Part shown: one piece after another, positions 32,016-40,386 of the stretch
Layout: each line of letters starts with the position of its first letter
Numbering within the stretch: position 1 is the first letter of the stretch
Assembly: GCF_001518015.1 (NCBI RefSeq)
Contig: NZ_LPUY01000087.1
Coordinates: forward strand, 1 to 52,186
DNA from: Tritonibacter horizontis
Lineage (GTDB): Bacteria > Pseudomonadota > Alphaproteobacteria > Rhodobacterales > Rhodobacteraceae
Direction of reading: 5' to 3'
Length of the DNA stretch: 52,186 nucleotides
Program-made: the position numbers and the translations under genes
The notes under the pieces: generated by a model
What the model was told of the DNA's origin: nothing
Database searches by the model: none
What the model saw: the letters and a program-made list of their open reading frames with translations, nothing else

Positions 32016-33248
32016 ATGAATGAGTTTGAACTTCTGCTTCAGAAGGCCGGTCTGTCGGTTTCTGAAGCGGCTAAGCTGCTTGGCTACTCCGAAGGTCATG
32101 TATATCGCTGGAAACGTGGTGATGAACCCGCACGGGAAGCTGCTCTCAAAACCCTCCGAATGACAGTTGATGCCAAGAGGCCGTCAGAAGGTGCACCAGC
32201 TTTCTCGTTCATTGATCTTTTCGCAGGGATCGGCGGGTTGCGCAAGGCTATGGAAAGCATCGGCGGGCGGTGTGTCTTTACATCGGAATGGGACCGTTTT
32301 GCCCAGCAGACATACGACGCAAACTATAGAGACAATCGCCCAATTGAAGGGGATATCCGCGAGATCAGTGCGGATAGTATTCCGGAACACCAGGTGCTTG
32401 TGGCGGGCTTTCCCTGCCAGCCGTTTTCAATCGCTGGGGTGTCTAAGAAAAATGCGCTTGGCCGTGCGCATGGTTTCAAAGATGAGACACAGGGGACGCT
32501 GTTTTTTGACGTGTTGCGTATCCTTCAGCACCACAGGCCAGCAGCGTTTCTGCTTGAGAATGTCAAGAACCTGCGCAGCCACGATAAGGGTCGTACATTC
32601 GAAGTGATCATGCGAAAACTGCGCGACGAACTTGGATATTTCGTGCCAGAACCGCGGGTTGTTGATGCAGGACACTTCGTACCACAGCACCGGGAACGTA
32701 TCGTCATTGTCGGGTACCGAAAGGACGTACCTTTTAGCTTCGATGACATCTCACTCCCGCCCTATGGCAACAAGCGTATGCGCGATATTCTGCACCCGGA
32801 AGATGGCACCGAAGATCCGGAAGGCCATTTCACGCTTGGCAACGACGCGACCGTCAATAGCAAGTACGTGCTGACTGACAAACTTTGGGCTTACCTGCAA
32901 AATTACGCGGCGAAACATAAGGCCAAGGGAAACGGGTTTGGGTTTGGACTTGTTGACGGCGACAGTATCGCCCGGACGCTATCAGCCCGGTACTACAAAG
33001 ACGGGTCGGAAATCCTTGTCAGCCGCGGCGAAGGCAAAAATCCCCGCAGGCTGACACCCAGGGAATGTGCCCGTCTGATGGGCTATCCGGAGGATTTTCA
33101 GATCCCCGTATCTGACACGCAGGCCTACAAACAGTTTGGCAATTCCGTCGCAGTACCCGTATTTTCAGAGGTCGCACGAGCTATGGAGCCGCACATCAGG
33201 CATCTGATCGAAGAAGAGCAAAAAATCCCGGAAGTTGCTGTTGCCTGA
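32016..33248 (+). CDS. dcm: DNA (cytosine-5) methyltransferase, Dcm/M.EcoRII type, with N-terminal HTH
   Basis: 410 residues from ATG 32016, with GAGG nine bases upstream. Residues 1-50 carry a helix-turn-helix ([20 protein letters not shown]). Methylase motifs: [10 protein letters not shown] (65-74), GFPCQPFS with C134, ENV (181-183), QHRER (224-228). [15 protein letters not shown] and [14 protein letters not shown] are diagnostic for the Dcm/M.EcoRII group, which methylates the inner C of CCWGG. It protects host DNA from the EcoRII-like nuclease encoded downstream. The HTH may repress its own promoter, as known for several HTH-fused methylases. Vsr overlaps its 3' end. Confidence 0.93.
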   Translation: MNEFELLLQKAGLSVSEAAKLLGYSEGHVYRWKRGDEPAREAALKTLRMTVDAKRPSEGAPAFSFIDLFAGIGGLRKAMESIGGRCVFTSEWDRFAQQTYDANYRDNRPIEGDIREISADSIPEHQVLVAGFPCQPFSIAGVSKKNALGRAHGFKDETQGTLFFDVLRILQHHRPAAFLLENVKNLRSHDKGRTFEVIMRKLRDELGYFVPEPRVVDAGHFVPQHRERIVIVGYRKDVPFSFDDISLPPYGNKRMRDILHPEDGTEDPEGHFTLGNDATVNSKYVLTDKLWAYLQNYAAKHKAKGNGFGFGLVDGDSIARTLSARYYKDGSEILVSRGEGKNPRRLTPRECARLMGYPEDFQIPVSDTQAYKQFGNSVAVPVFSEVARAMEPHIRHLIEEEQKIPEVAVA

Positions 33249-33696
33249 TGTACACGACAAGACAACGCGTAGCCGGAACATGGCAGCCATCCGTGGCCGC
33301 GATACCAAACCAGAATTGATCGTAAGGCGCGGGCTTCATGCCCGCGGCTTTCGTTTCAGGCTTCATGCCAAAAACTTGCCGGGCAGGCCCGACCTGGTAT
33401 TCCCGAAACATCGCGCGGTCGTACTTGTAAACGGCTGCTTCTGGCATGGTCACGACTGCCCGCTCTTCAAATGGCCAGCAAGCCGCGAGCAGTTCTGGCA
33501 CGACAAGATCAGTGCAAATATTGAACGCGATATCAGGAACAGGGCGGCATTGGAGACCGAGGGCTGGCATGTGGCAGTTGTTTGGGAATGCGCGCTGAAG
33601 GGAAGGGGCAAAACAGACGCGGGAGATGTGATTGACTCTCTCTCCCATTGGTTGCTGACTGCCGACACTGAGCTCGTGATTGAGGGCTTCCGCTGA
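33241..33696 (+). CDS. vsr: Very-short-patch repair endonuclease Vsr
   Basis: About 151 residues. I choose TTG 33241 ([20 protein letters not shown]), the equivalent of the canonical start 'DVHxxxxRSxNMxAI'; TTG 33235 is also possible. Core motifs: [47 protein letters not shown]. It nicks 5' of the T in T:G mismatches created by deamination of methylated C in CCWGG. It overlaps the dcm 3' end by eight bases, as in the E. coli dcm-vsr pair, and so confirms the methylase specificity class. Confidence 0.95.
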   Translation: MPDVHDKTTRSRNMAAIRGRDTKPELIVRRGLHARGFRFRLHAKNLPGRPDLVFPKHRAVVLVNGCFWHGHDCPLFKWPASREQFWHDKISANIERDIRNRAALETEGWHVAVVWECALKGRGKTDAGDVIDSLSHWLLTADTELVIEGFR

Positions 33697-33714
33697 ACTA
33701 AAGGAGTAGCGCTT

Positions 33715-34947
33715 TTGTCGGGCCGTGGATTTCTTTCAAAATACTTTATTGGTGCTGCAGCGAAAAGCCTTAGGGGAACTGAAGTCGACCCCAAAGTCTC
33801 GCGAGGTCATGAGTTTCAGGGTGTAGATGTATTCCGAGCATTTGTCGGCATTCCTGCTGATCGTGAAATTGTCCCTCTCACCTACCTCTGGATGGATGAC
33901 AGCGGAGAGGATCCTGTTAGCCTTGAGCTGACCGGAACGTGGTATAATAGCCGAAAACGACAGCCGCACCGGACACCCGAATACCGCCTTTACTATCCTG
34001 CAGCCGCGGAACCCATCGTTTATCGTGCGAAGGAAAACGATACGCTTTTCCTCTGCATGACGGCGAGCAGAAAGGTTCTGGCGATACTGTGTCCGGTAGG
34101 GAGTTCGATCGAGCAGAAATTGCTTTGGCTGTTTGGCCTATCCCTGACCAGCGACTTTGAGTTGTCTCAGCGCGATATTGTTGAAGAAGGTGGGCGAGAT
34201 ATCGATTTCGCGGCGCGATTTGTCCTTGAAGAAATCGGGATAGAAGCTGAAGAACCAACGCCAGCCGCGTTCGACCAACTCCTGAAAAAGTTCGGCTTGG
34301 TCTTCCCGTCCACAGCCAAGCTCTCCAAGTTCGCGCGAGACACGCTGAAGAACGTCGACCCTCTGGCTGAGCCAGACAAGACCTTGATGGCATGGATGGA
34401 ACATGAAGAGGCATTGTTTCGCCACATGGAAAAGGAAGTACTGGCAGAGCGTTTGAGAGCAGGATTCGCTTCAGGAAACGAAGTGGATGTAGATGGTTTC
34501 CTGAAGTTCTCACTAGGCGTGCAGAACCGTCGAAAATCGAGGGTGGGCTATGCTTTTGGCCACCATATCGAGGCTGTCTTGCAAGCAAATTCTGTACGCT
34601 ACAAGCGTGAGGCCACCACCGAAAAACGAAATGCCGCGGACTTTCTGTTTCCAGGCGAAGAAGAATATACCGACCTGGCGTTTCCTACGGCCAGACTGAC
34701 CATGCTCGCGGCCAAGACAACCTGTAAAGATCGCTGGCGGCAGGTTTTGGCTGAGGCCGACCGGATCAACGAGAAACATTTGCTGACTTTGGAGCCGGCC
34801 ATTTCAAGAACGCAGACGGATGAGATGCGAAAGCAGAGCCTGAGGTTGGTGCTGCCGCAAGCAATTCATCAATCCTATCATGAAGATCAGCAAGGTTGGC
34901 TGCTGAGCGTAGAAAACTTTCTCGATGTAATCCGGTCCAGAGAGTGA
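33715..34947 (+). CDS. EcoRII-like type IIE restriction endonuclease
   Basis: 410 residues from TTG 33715 behind AAGGAG. EcoRII is 404 residues. The N-terminal part (MSGRGFLSKYFIGAAAKSLR, HEFQGVDVFRAF) is the effector-binding domain (EcoRII-N). The catalytic C-terminal domain has E286 in FGHHIEAVL, D309 in EKRNAADFLFPG and K334 in LAAKTTCKDRWRQ, with R340. These correspond to the E/D/K/R active site of EcoRII. It should cut before CCWGG and need two sites. The gene order methylase-vsr-nuclease in one direction makes a compact module. Confidence 0.9.
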   Translation: MSGRGFLSKYFIGAAAKSLRGTEVDPKVSRGHEFQGVDVFRAFVGIPADREIVPLTYLWMDDSGEDPVSLELTGTWYNSRKRQPHRTPEYRLYYPAAAEPIVYRAKENDTLFLCMTASRKVLAILCPVGSSIEQKLLWLFGLSLTSDFELSQRDIVEEGGRDIDFAARFVLEEIGIEAEEPTPAAFDQLLKKFGLVFPSTAKLSKFARDTLKNVDPLAEPDKTLMAWMEHEEALFRHMEKEVLAERLRAGFASGNEVDVDGFLKFSLGVQNRRKSRVGYAFGHHIEAVLQANSVRYKREATTEKRNAADFLFPGEEEYTDLAFPTARLTMLAAKTTCKDRWRQVLAEADRINEKHLLTLEPAISRTQTDEMRKQSLRLVLPQAIHQSYHEDQQGWLLSVENFLDVIRSRE

Positions 34948-35123
34948 ATTTCTCTGCGCTGACCCAAGAGTCTTGGCACAAGCGCGGCTGTTGGTTGAGG
35001 TGCTTTGCGATACTGGATCGTTTCAAATGAGGCAAACTATCGCGCCCCCCATTCTCCGTTCGTTCTTGTTCTGTCTGGGGGGCATATATTCAATAGACCG
35101 CTGTAATTCGGCTATTTCCGCTG
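34948..35123. other. Short non-coding stretch before the attachment site
   Basis: No gene or repeat seen. It ends at the tRNA fragment and belongs to the element side of the junction. Confidence 0.4.
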
Positions 35124-35180
35124 AATTCAAAATCCCCCGCTGGTGACAGCGTGCCGGTTCGAGTCCGGCCTTGGGTACCA
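35124..35180 (+). other. attR: 3' fragment of tRNA-Leu(CAA)
   Basis: The sequence reads, from the anticodon loop onwards: loop TTCAAAA (anticodon CAA), 3' anticodon-stem strand, long variable arm CGCTG-GTGA-CAGCG, T-arm GCCGG/TTCGAGT/CCGGC, acceptor 3' strand CTTGGGT, discriminator A and an encoded CCA. The 5' half is missing: upstream bases (CTGAA) cannot pair with TCCCC and there is no D-arm. A partial 3' tRNA half beginning in the anticodon loop is the classical right junction of a tRNA-integrating element. The intact tRNA-Leu(CAA) gene should lie beyond the left edge. Confidence 0.75.
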
Positions 35181-35493
35181 TCGCAAAGCATTGTTTTTGC
35201 TTGAGAAAGCCGCCGGTGACAAAACCGGCGGCTTTTCCTTTTCACCAAGTGGCAGATGAGACCCACACCCGACACGCTCCGTCGCCAGCTTCACAGCCGC
35301 GATATTGAAGGCGAGGGCGTACGCCGTGGCGTCCAATTCACAGTTCAGTATCACGGTCACGATCTGTCCTTCGTGTCTACGACATCGGCAGTCGGCGACT
35401 TTGGGATCAGACCGTTCCACAAATCCACACCCTTTCGCTTGCCGCGACTGCGCGGCACTGCCACAGTTTACCAAGCGGCAATAGGGGTAAATC
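35181..35493. other. Chromosomal intergenic region downstream of the tRNA
   Basis: Contains the tRNA terminator (35207-35236) and then about 250 bases without a supported gene. Reverse frames here carry typical mistranslations of tRNA genes (PRPDSNRH, GRTRTGTLSP) and are not real. The promoter of the MFS gene should be in the last part. Confidence 0.6.
35207..35236 (+). terminator. Terminator downstream of the tRNA fragment
   Basis: AAGCCGCCGGT (35207-35217), loop GACAAA, ACCGGCGGCTT (35224-35234), then TTCC. An 11-bp perfect stem, most likely the original terminator of the tRNA-Leu gene. Confidence 0.8.
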
Positions 35494-36711
35494 GTGACGG
35501 CACCTCTTCTTATCAGAAACAAGAACTACCGCCTTCTCCTGGGCGCCGGCACCTTGAGCAATCTTGGCGACGGGCTGGTCTTGCTCGCACTCCCCTGGCT
35601 TGCAACATTGATGTCACAAAACCCTGTGGCGATTGGTGCGGTAGCGGCGGCCAGTCGGCTGCCCTGGCTGCTTTTTGCGGTGCCGGCGGGCGTCGTTATC
35701 GACAATGCTGAACACAACAGGCTGATCGCCAAAGCTGATCTTGTGCGTGCGATCATCGCGTTGGCGATCCTTATGCTGGCCGTGAACCAGCCCGCAGAGG
35801 GCGCAGTCTGGGTGCTGGCGGGGCTCGCGTTCGTCTTGGGCTCTGCGGAAGTGCTGAGAGACAATGCGGCTCAGACGATGCTTCCGTCCATCGTCGACTC
35901 AAAAGACCTGGAGGCGGCCAATGGTCAACTCTGGAGCAGCGAGCAACTGACAAACCAGTTTATCGGACCGCCCCTGGCCGGGGTTCTGATCGCGGCAGGC
36001 ATTGGCATCCCCTTTGGTGTTGACGCTGCCTTGCTGGTCTTGTCGGCCGGTTTAATCTGGATGATTTCACTCGCTCCACGGACGCGGCGCAAGACACGTT
36101 TTCGCAAGGCTTTGATGGAAGGGATCGCCTTTATGCGTTCCGATTCCCTATTGCTGCGACTTGCCGTTGTGTTGGGGGTCGCAAATTTCATCGCGACGGC
36201 CACGATCACAATTCAGGTGCTTTTTGCGCAAGATGTTCTGGCCATGTCTGCCTACGCTTATGGGCTGGTCTTGTCTGTCGCCGCCCTAGGGGCCGTCACG
36301 GGCAGCCTGCTTGCCCCAAAGCTTGTTGTGCTCTTCGGAACTCAACGGTGCCTGTATCTGTCGATTGCGACCTGGGGCATTGGCTATGAATCTATCGGGC
36401 TTAGCCATTCTGGATTGGTAATGTCCGCTGCGCTGTTCTTTGTGATGGCGGCAGCCATGCTATGGAACGTTATCACAGTGTCCTGGCGGCAAAGGCGTAT
36501 TCCGCCCGCGTTGCTTGGACGGGTCAACAGTATTTACCGTTTCTTCGGATGGGGATCGATGCCATTTGGTGCCATGGCTGGCGGGCTTCTCGTCTCAGTC
36601 TTGGAGCAGGAACTCGGGCGGGAAATCGCGTTGCGCGCTACATTTATCTGCGCCGGAGCGGCATGTGCGGTTTTGCTCGCCTACGCATTGGCGAAACTCC
36701 GTTTGGAATAG
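35494..36711 (+). CDS. MFS transporter (EntS/macrolide-exporter type)
   Basis: 405 residues from GTG 35494 (AGGGG upstream). About 10-12 hydrophobic helices, with LGAGTLSNLGDGLVLLALPW at the N-terminus, which is typical of MFS_3/EntS-like exporters. VLRDNAAQTMLPSIVDSKDL and LEAANGQLWSSEQLTNQF (115-155) are the conserved loop of this subgroup, and GRVNSIYRFFGWGSMPFGAM lies near the end. Likely a proton-driven exporter of a small molecule. First gene beyond the element; the tRNA-proximal location is incidental. Confidence 0.85.
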   Translation: MTAPLLIRNKNYRLLLGAGTLSNLGDGLVLLALPWLATLMSQNPVAIGAVAAASRLPWLLFAVPAGVVIDNAEHNRLIAKADLVRAIIALAILMLAVNQPAEGAVWVLAGLAFVLGSAEVLRDNAAQTMLPSIVDSKDLEAANGQLWSSEQLTNQFIGPPLAGVLIAAGIGIPFGVDAALLVLSAGLIWMISLAPRTRRKTRFRKALMEGIAFMRSDSLLLRLAVVLGVANFIATATITIQVLFAQDVLAMSAYAYGLVLSVAALGAVTGSLLAPKLVVLFGTQRCLYLSIATWGIGYESIGLSHSGLVMSAALFFVMAAAMLWNVITVSWRQRRIPPALLGRVNSIYRFFGWGSMPFGAMAGGLLVSVLEQELGREIALRATFICAGAACAVLLAYALAKLRLE

Positions 36712-36897
36712 TCAAGCGGACCCTCCTTTGGGCCAATCTAAAGGCCGCAAGGTCCCACAACTCTTCCGGTCGATGGGGGTGGGGGGAGTGCACCAGCAGC
36801 GAAGGGCACCATTTGAGGGTGGGCTGGACCGTGGCATCACCCGCTCATGCTTGGCAAAAGCCTTGGGTTGGCAAATGGCGCTATTTGCGGCTCGCTG

Positions 36898-37872
36898 CTA
36901 TCGGGGATCGCCGATCTGGGAGCGGGTTTTGCGTTTGACCTGCGAGGGGGTGACGCCGAAGGTCCGACGGAATGCTGTCGCGAAATTGCTGGCGGCGCTG
37001 TAGCCGCTGAGTTCGGCCGCTGTTTCGATACTGATATGCCCGCGCTCCAGATCTTCGCGGATCTGGTGCAGGCGCAGGTGGCGGACATGTTCGAGGGGGG
37101 ATCGCCCATAGGCGGACTGCACCAGACGCCTGAGACTGGATTGACTGAGTCCGGCTTCGGTGGCCAGTTGCCGCAGCGAGGGCAGGGCGCCGAAGGCTCT
37201 CGCCAGATCCTCGATCCGGCGAAGTTGCTTGCATTCGCGGTCCGATAACGCCCGACCTGCGGGAACGAGCGAGGGCGTCGTGCCGAGGGTTTCAAAACTG
37301 CGCCCCAAGAGCGCCAGTGAGGTCGCTTCGGCCTGCAGCCGCACAAGCGGCGAGGTAAACCCTTCGAACCGCGCCAAGGTTTCCAGCGCGGCCACATCTT
37401 CGGGGCTCGCCAGCCATTCCATCCGCTGCCCGCCCTTGGCCCGGGCGGTGCCGGGCAAGGCGAACCCATAGGTATCGAGCCAGGCATGCGACATCTGGAT
37501 GCTGACCTTGCGGACATATTCATTTTCATGCGACTGCCGCGTGAAGGACTGGGTTTCGTCAATCGCCGTCAGGACCAGCCGGACCGGTTCTCCGTTGCGC
37601 CGCCCCAGGTTCATCGGTTTGCCGTCAAGGCGGGCGTCGGTGCTGCCTTCGAGAAAGCAATGCAGGACCGCGCCGGGCGGACGCTGCCCATCGACCGCAA
37701 AGGCCTGCCGCGCGGTTGCGTTCAATGTGTGCAGGCCAAGCCCGGCCTGTAGCTGCACAGCCGTCACAAGCCCGTCAAAGACCTGCGGCTTGGGCCGTTC
37801 GGCTGGGGTGAACCAGTCGAGCTTGCGTTTGAAATCCGTCGCGGTCTGGGTGGGGAAAGCGGACCCTGTCAT
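36898..37872 (-). CDS. AraC-family transcriptional regulator
   Basis: 324 residues with the start at ATG 37872 (MTGSAFPTQTATDF); the open frame continues 32 codons upstream into the divergent promoter. The C-terminal AraC DNA-binding domain has two helix-turn-helices: PSLRQLATEAGLSQSSLRRL (about 235-255) and IETAAELSGYSAASNFATAF (about 285-305), followed by RRTFGVTPSQVKR. The N-terminal half lacks a cupin signature and resembles the PchR/YbtA-like ligand-binding part of siderophore regulators. It is divergent from the TonB receptor at 38039, which is the usual layout of an activator and its receptor gene. Confidence 0.88.
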   Translation of the reverse strand: MTGSAFPTQTATDFKRKLDWFTPAERPKPQVFDGLVTAVQLQAGLGLHTLNATARQAFAVDGQRPPGAVLHCFLEGSTDARLDGKPMNLGRRNGEPVRLVLTAIDETQSFTRQSHENEYVRKVSIQMSHAWLDTYGFALPGTARAKGGQRMEWLASPEDVAALETLARFEGFTSPLVRLQAEATSLALLGRSFETLGTTPSLVPAGRALSDRECKQLRRIEDLARAFGALPSLRQLATEAGLSQSSLRRLVQSAYGRSPLEHVRHLRLHQIREDLERGHISIETAAELSGYSAASNFATAFRRTFGVTPSQVKRKTRSQIGDPR

Positions 37873-38038
37873 CTCGTCGCCAAATCTAGTGAACTCATGG
37901 CCCGATTGGCTGAAGGACGCAGGATTTGCACATCTGGCAAATGTTTTTGACCATCTCGCAAAGGTCACCGTCTGGCTGGGGCACCTGTCAGTCTATAGAG
38001 TTCCCAACAGTTATAGTCAACTTTTCAAGGAACGTCTC
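37873..38038. promoter_or_regulatory. Divergent promoter region, araC-type gene / TonB receptor
   Basis: 166 bases between the two starts. CAAGGAACG before ATG 38039 serves as ribosome-binding site. AT-rich TATAGAGTTCCCAACAGTTATA (37995-38015 region) is the likely receptor promoter. I see no certain Fur box. Confidence 0.45.
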
Positions 38039-40003
38039 ATGTCGCGGAAGCCCCTGCGCCTTACAATGCTTGCCGGAACCGCATTGTCCACGTCTCTTCT
38101 GGCCCAAACCGTGGTTGCCCAAGAAGAAAACGTCATCGTGCTCGAACCGATCCGGATCCAGGCCCCCGCCTCGCAAAGCGTGCTTGGCAACGATGAAATC
38201 ACCCAGGAACAGATCGAAGCGCGCAACCCTGCCTCCACCAGGGAGGTCTTTGCCGGCGAAAGCTCCGTGACCACGGGTGGCGGCGCGGCCATTGCGCAAA
38301 AGGTGTTTGTCAACGGGATCGAAGAAAGCCTGTTGTCGGTTACCATTGATGGGGCACGCCAGAACAAGTCGGCGTTCCACCACACGGGCAACGTCCTGTT
38401 GGACCCTGAATTGCTGAAATCTGTCGGCATCACCAAGGGGCTCGCCCCGGCAGATGCAGGCCCCGGTGCGCTGGCCGGGTCGATTGCATATGAGACCAAG
38501 GATGCGGATGATCTGCTGGAGGAGGGCGATCCGTTCGGCGGGCTGTTCACGCTTGGCACCACCTCCAATGGAACCAAGCTCGACACCTCCCTGTCGCTCT
38601 TCGGGCGTTCGGGCAGCCTGGAGTACTTGCTGAGCGCCACCCGTCGCACCGGCGACGACTACGAAGATGGCGATGGCAATGAAGTGCTCGGGACCCAGGC
38701 CGATCTGACTGATTTCGTCGGCAAGTTCGCCTATGAGAGCCTTGAGGGGCATCGCCTCGAATTCGCCGCCTCGCGCACCGAGGACACAGGACTGCGGGCC
38801 GCTCAGGCGGGGCCGGGCGGGATCTTGTTCATCCGGCCGGACTTTTCCGGGATCACCTCCGGACCCAGCGTTCTTGCCGAAGGCCTGTCGCGCCGCACGT
38901 CTTATACGCTGACCTACAACAACACCCAGCCTGCCGGGCAATGGGATCCGACATTCCAACTGAGCCACAACGAGCAGGAAATCGACGCGATCGGGGTATA
39001 TGGCACCAACAAGAGTCTCTCCGGGACCTTCAAGAACAGCTTTGCCATTGCGGGCGGTTCGGTGACGGCGGGGCTCGATTTCTTCCGCGAAACCGCAGAG
39101 GGCGAGGGCCGCGGCCCGGGTCCCTTTGGCAGTTCAGGCAAGGAAGAGCTGAACAATATCGGTCTGTTTGCACAGGCGCGTCAGGATCTGGGCGACCGGT
39201 TCTCTGTCAGCTACGGGGCCCGGTTTGATAGCCAGGACTTCACTGCGGCCGATGGAACCGAGTTCTCCGACAACGGGTTGAGCGTCAACGGTGCGGTCGA
39301 TGTCGTCCTGTCGGACACCTGGAGCCTGACCGCCGGGCTTGCCTCCAGCTGGGGCGGCTATGAACTGGGTGAAGCGGCGCTGGTCAATTTCGGCACCGCC
39401 TGGGATTATACCGGCTTTGCACCGTCGCGTGCCACCTCCGGTCGGATCGGTCTGCGCTATGACAACGGTCCCTGGAAGGTCAGCGCGGCCCTGTTCCAAA
39501 CGAAAGTCAAGGATATTGCCGCCGTCCTGCCGACCGACGGGGCGCGGGGGGCGTTGTCTGACCTGACCAGTCGCGGCTTTGACGCCTCTGCCGAATACAA
39601 CTGGCTGTCGGGATTTGCGCGGGTCAACTGGACCTATGCCGATGTCGAGCTGAACGAAGCGGTGATCGGCACCACCGATTATTACCTCGGTCGTCCGGTC
39701 GGGCATGTGATCGCGCTGGAAGGCGGCTGGACCATTGACACCCAATGGCGTGTCGGCGGCACGGCGGAGATCGCGCTGGAAAATGACGACGCCGCGACCG
39801 TCCTGCCGGCCTATGAGGTGTTCAATGTTTACGCCGCCTACCGTCCGCGCAACATCGACAATCTTGAAATCCGTCTGGATGTGCAAAATCTGCTGGATGC
39901 CACCTACCAGAGCCGCAGCTCTGATGGGGTCGGCTCCACCCGGGTGATCGCGCTGAACGAACCGGGTCGCACCTTCGGGCTGACAGCGCGGCTTCGGTTC
40001 TGA
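38039..40003 (+). CDS. TonB-dependent outer-membrane receptor
   Basis: 654 residues from ATG 38039; the frame extends far upstream in shadow only. A signal peptide cuts near A27 (LAQTVVA/QEE). A TonB box-like ENVIVLEPI follows at 30-38. The plug domain covers about 45-160 (TQEQIEARNPASTREVFAGE, GALAGSIAYETKDADDLL), then a 22-strand barrel ending EPGRTFGLTARLRF with terminal Phe. The plug sequence and size resemble heme/siderophore receptors, but the FRAP/NPNL heme motifs are not visible, so the ligand is uncertain. An AraC activator is divergent and a DUF2218 gene follows, a pairing seen with iron uptake. Confidence 0.9.
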   Translation: MSRKPLRLTMLAGTALSTSLLAQTVVAQEENVIVLEPIRIQAPASQSVLGNDEITQEQIEARNPASTREVFAGESSVTTGGGAAIAQKVFVNGIEESLLSVTIDGARQNKSAFHHTGNVLLDPELLKSVGITKGLAPADAGPGALAGSIAYETKDADDLLEEGDPFGGLFTLGTTSNGTKLDTSLSLFGRSGSLEYLLSATRRTGDDYEDGDGNEVLGTQADLTDFVGKFAYESLEGHRLEFAASRTEDTGLRAAQAGPGGILFIRPDFSGITSGPSVLAEGLSRRTSYTLTYNNTQPAGQWDPTFQLSHNEQEIDAIGVYGTNKSLSGTFKNSFAIAGGSVTAGLDFFRETAEGEGRGPGPFGSSGKEELNNIGLFAQARQDLGDRFSVSYGARFDSQDFTAADGTEFSDNGLSVNGAVDVVLSDTWSLTAGLASSWGGYELGEAALVNFGTAWDYTGFAPSRATSGRIGLRYDNGPWKVSAALFQTKVKDIAAVLPTDGARGALSDLTSRGFDASAEYNWLSGFARVNWTYADVELNEAVIGTTDYYLGRPVGHVIALEGGWTIDTQWRVGGTAEIALENDDAATVLPAYEVFNVYAAYRPRNIDNLEIRLDVQNLLDATYQSRSSDGVGSTRVIALNEPGRTFGLTARLRF

Positions 40004-40027
40004 CGCCACCGGTATCTGCCTCGTCGG

Positions 40028-40050
40028 CGGAGGGCGCCAGTCGCCCTCCG
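40028..40050 (+). terminator. Hairpin after TonB receptor
   Basis: CGGAGGGCG (40028-40036), loop CCAGT, CGCCCTCCG (40042-40050), then pyrimidine-rich TCCTTCTTTCTT. Nine-bp stem with a weak T run. It may attenuate read-through into the DUF2218 gene. Confidence 0.6.
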
Positions 40051-40083
40051 TCCTTCTTTCTTCCAGCGAAAAGCCAGATCTCT

Positions 40084-40380
40084 ATGTATACGCAAACCGG
40101 CCATTTCCCGACATCTCACGCCAGCAAATACCTGCAACAGCTGTGCAAACACTTTGCCCATAAGGTGGAGGTGACCTTTGATACCGAGCGGGGGGAGGTC
40201 GCCTTTCCCTTTGGCCGGGCAGAGTTGCGCGCCACGGACGACGCCCTGCATGCCACGGTCTGCGCGCAGGAGGCGGAGGTGCTGGTGCGGGCCCGGGCGG
40301 TGATAGATTCCCACCTCAAGACCTTTGCATTCCGGGAAGATTTTACCGAGATGACCTGGGACACACCGGCGCAGGAATAG
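40084..40380 (+). CDS. DUF2218-domain protein
   Basis: 98 residues from ATG 40084. Conserved features of the family are the start TGHFPTSHASKYLQQLCKHF, then FPFGRAELRA and the C-terminal HLKTFAFREDFTEMTW. Cytoplasmic, no cofactor motif visible. DUF2218 genes are common next to siderophore receptor or utilisation genes, and the present position after the TonB receptor agrees; the biochemical role is unknown to me. Convergent with rhaK, six bases apart. Confidence 0.88.
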   Translation: MYTQTGHFPTSHASKYLQQLCKHFAHKVEVTFDTERGEVAFPFGRAELRATDDALHATVCAQEAEVLVRARAVIDSHLKTFAFREDFTEMTWDTPAQE

Positions 40381-40386
40381 CTGCGA

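Noticed and set aside
31707-32099. Minus-strand 130-aa frame before the methylase
   Set aside because: Overlaps the methylase start, no RBS, no domain.
35090-35522. Two minus-strand frames over the tRNA fragment with motifs such as PRPDSNRH and GRTRTGTLSP
   Set aside because: These are well-known false proteins made by translating tRNA sequence backwards.
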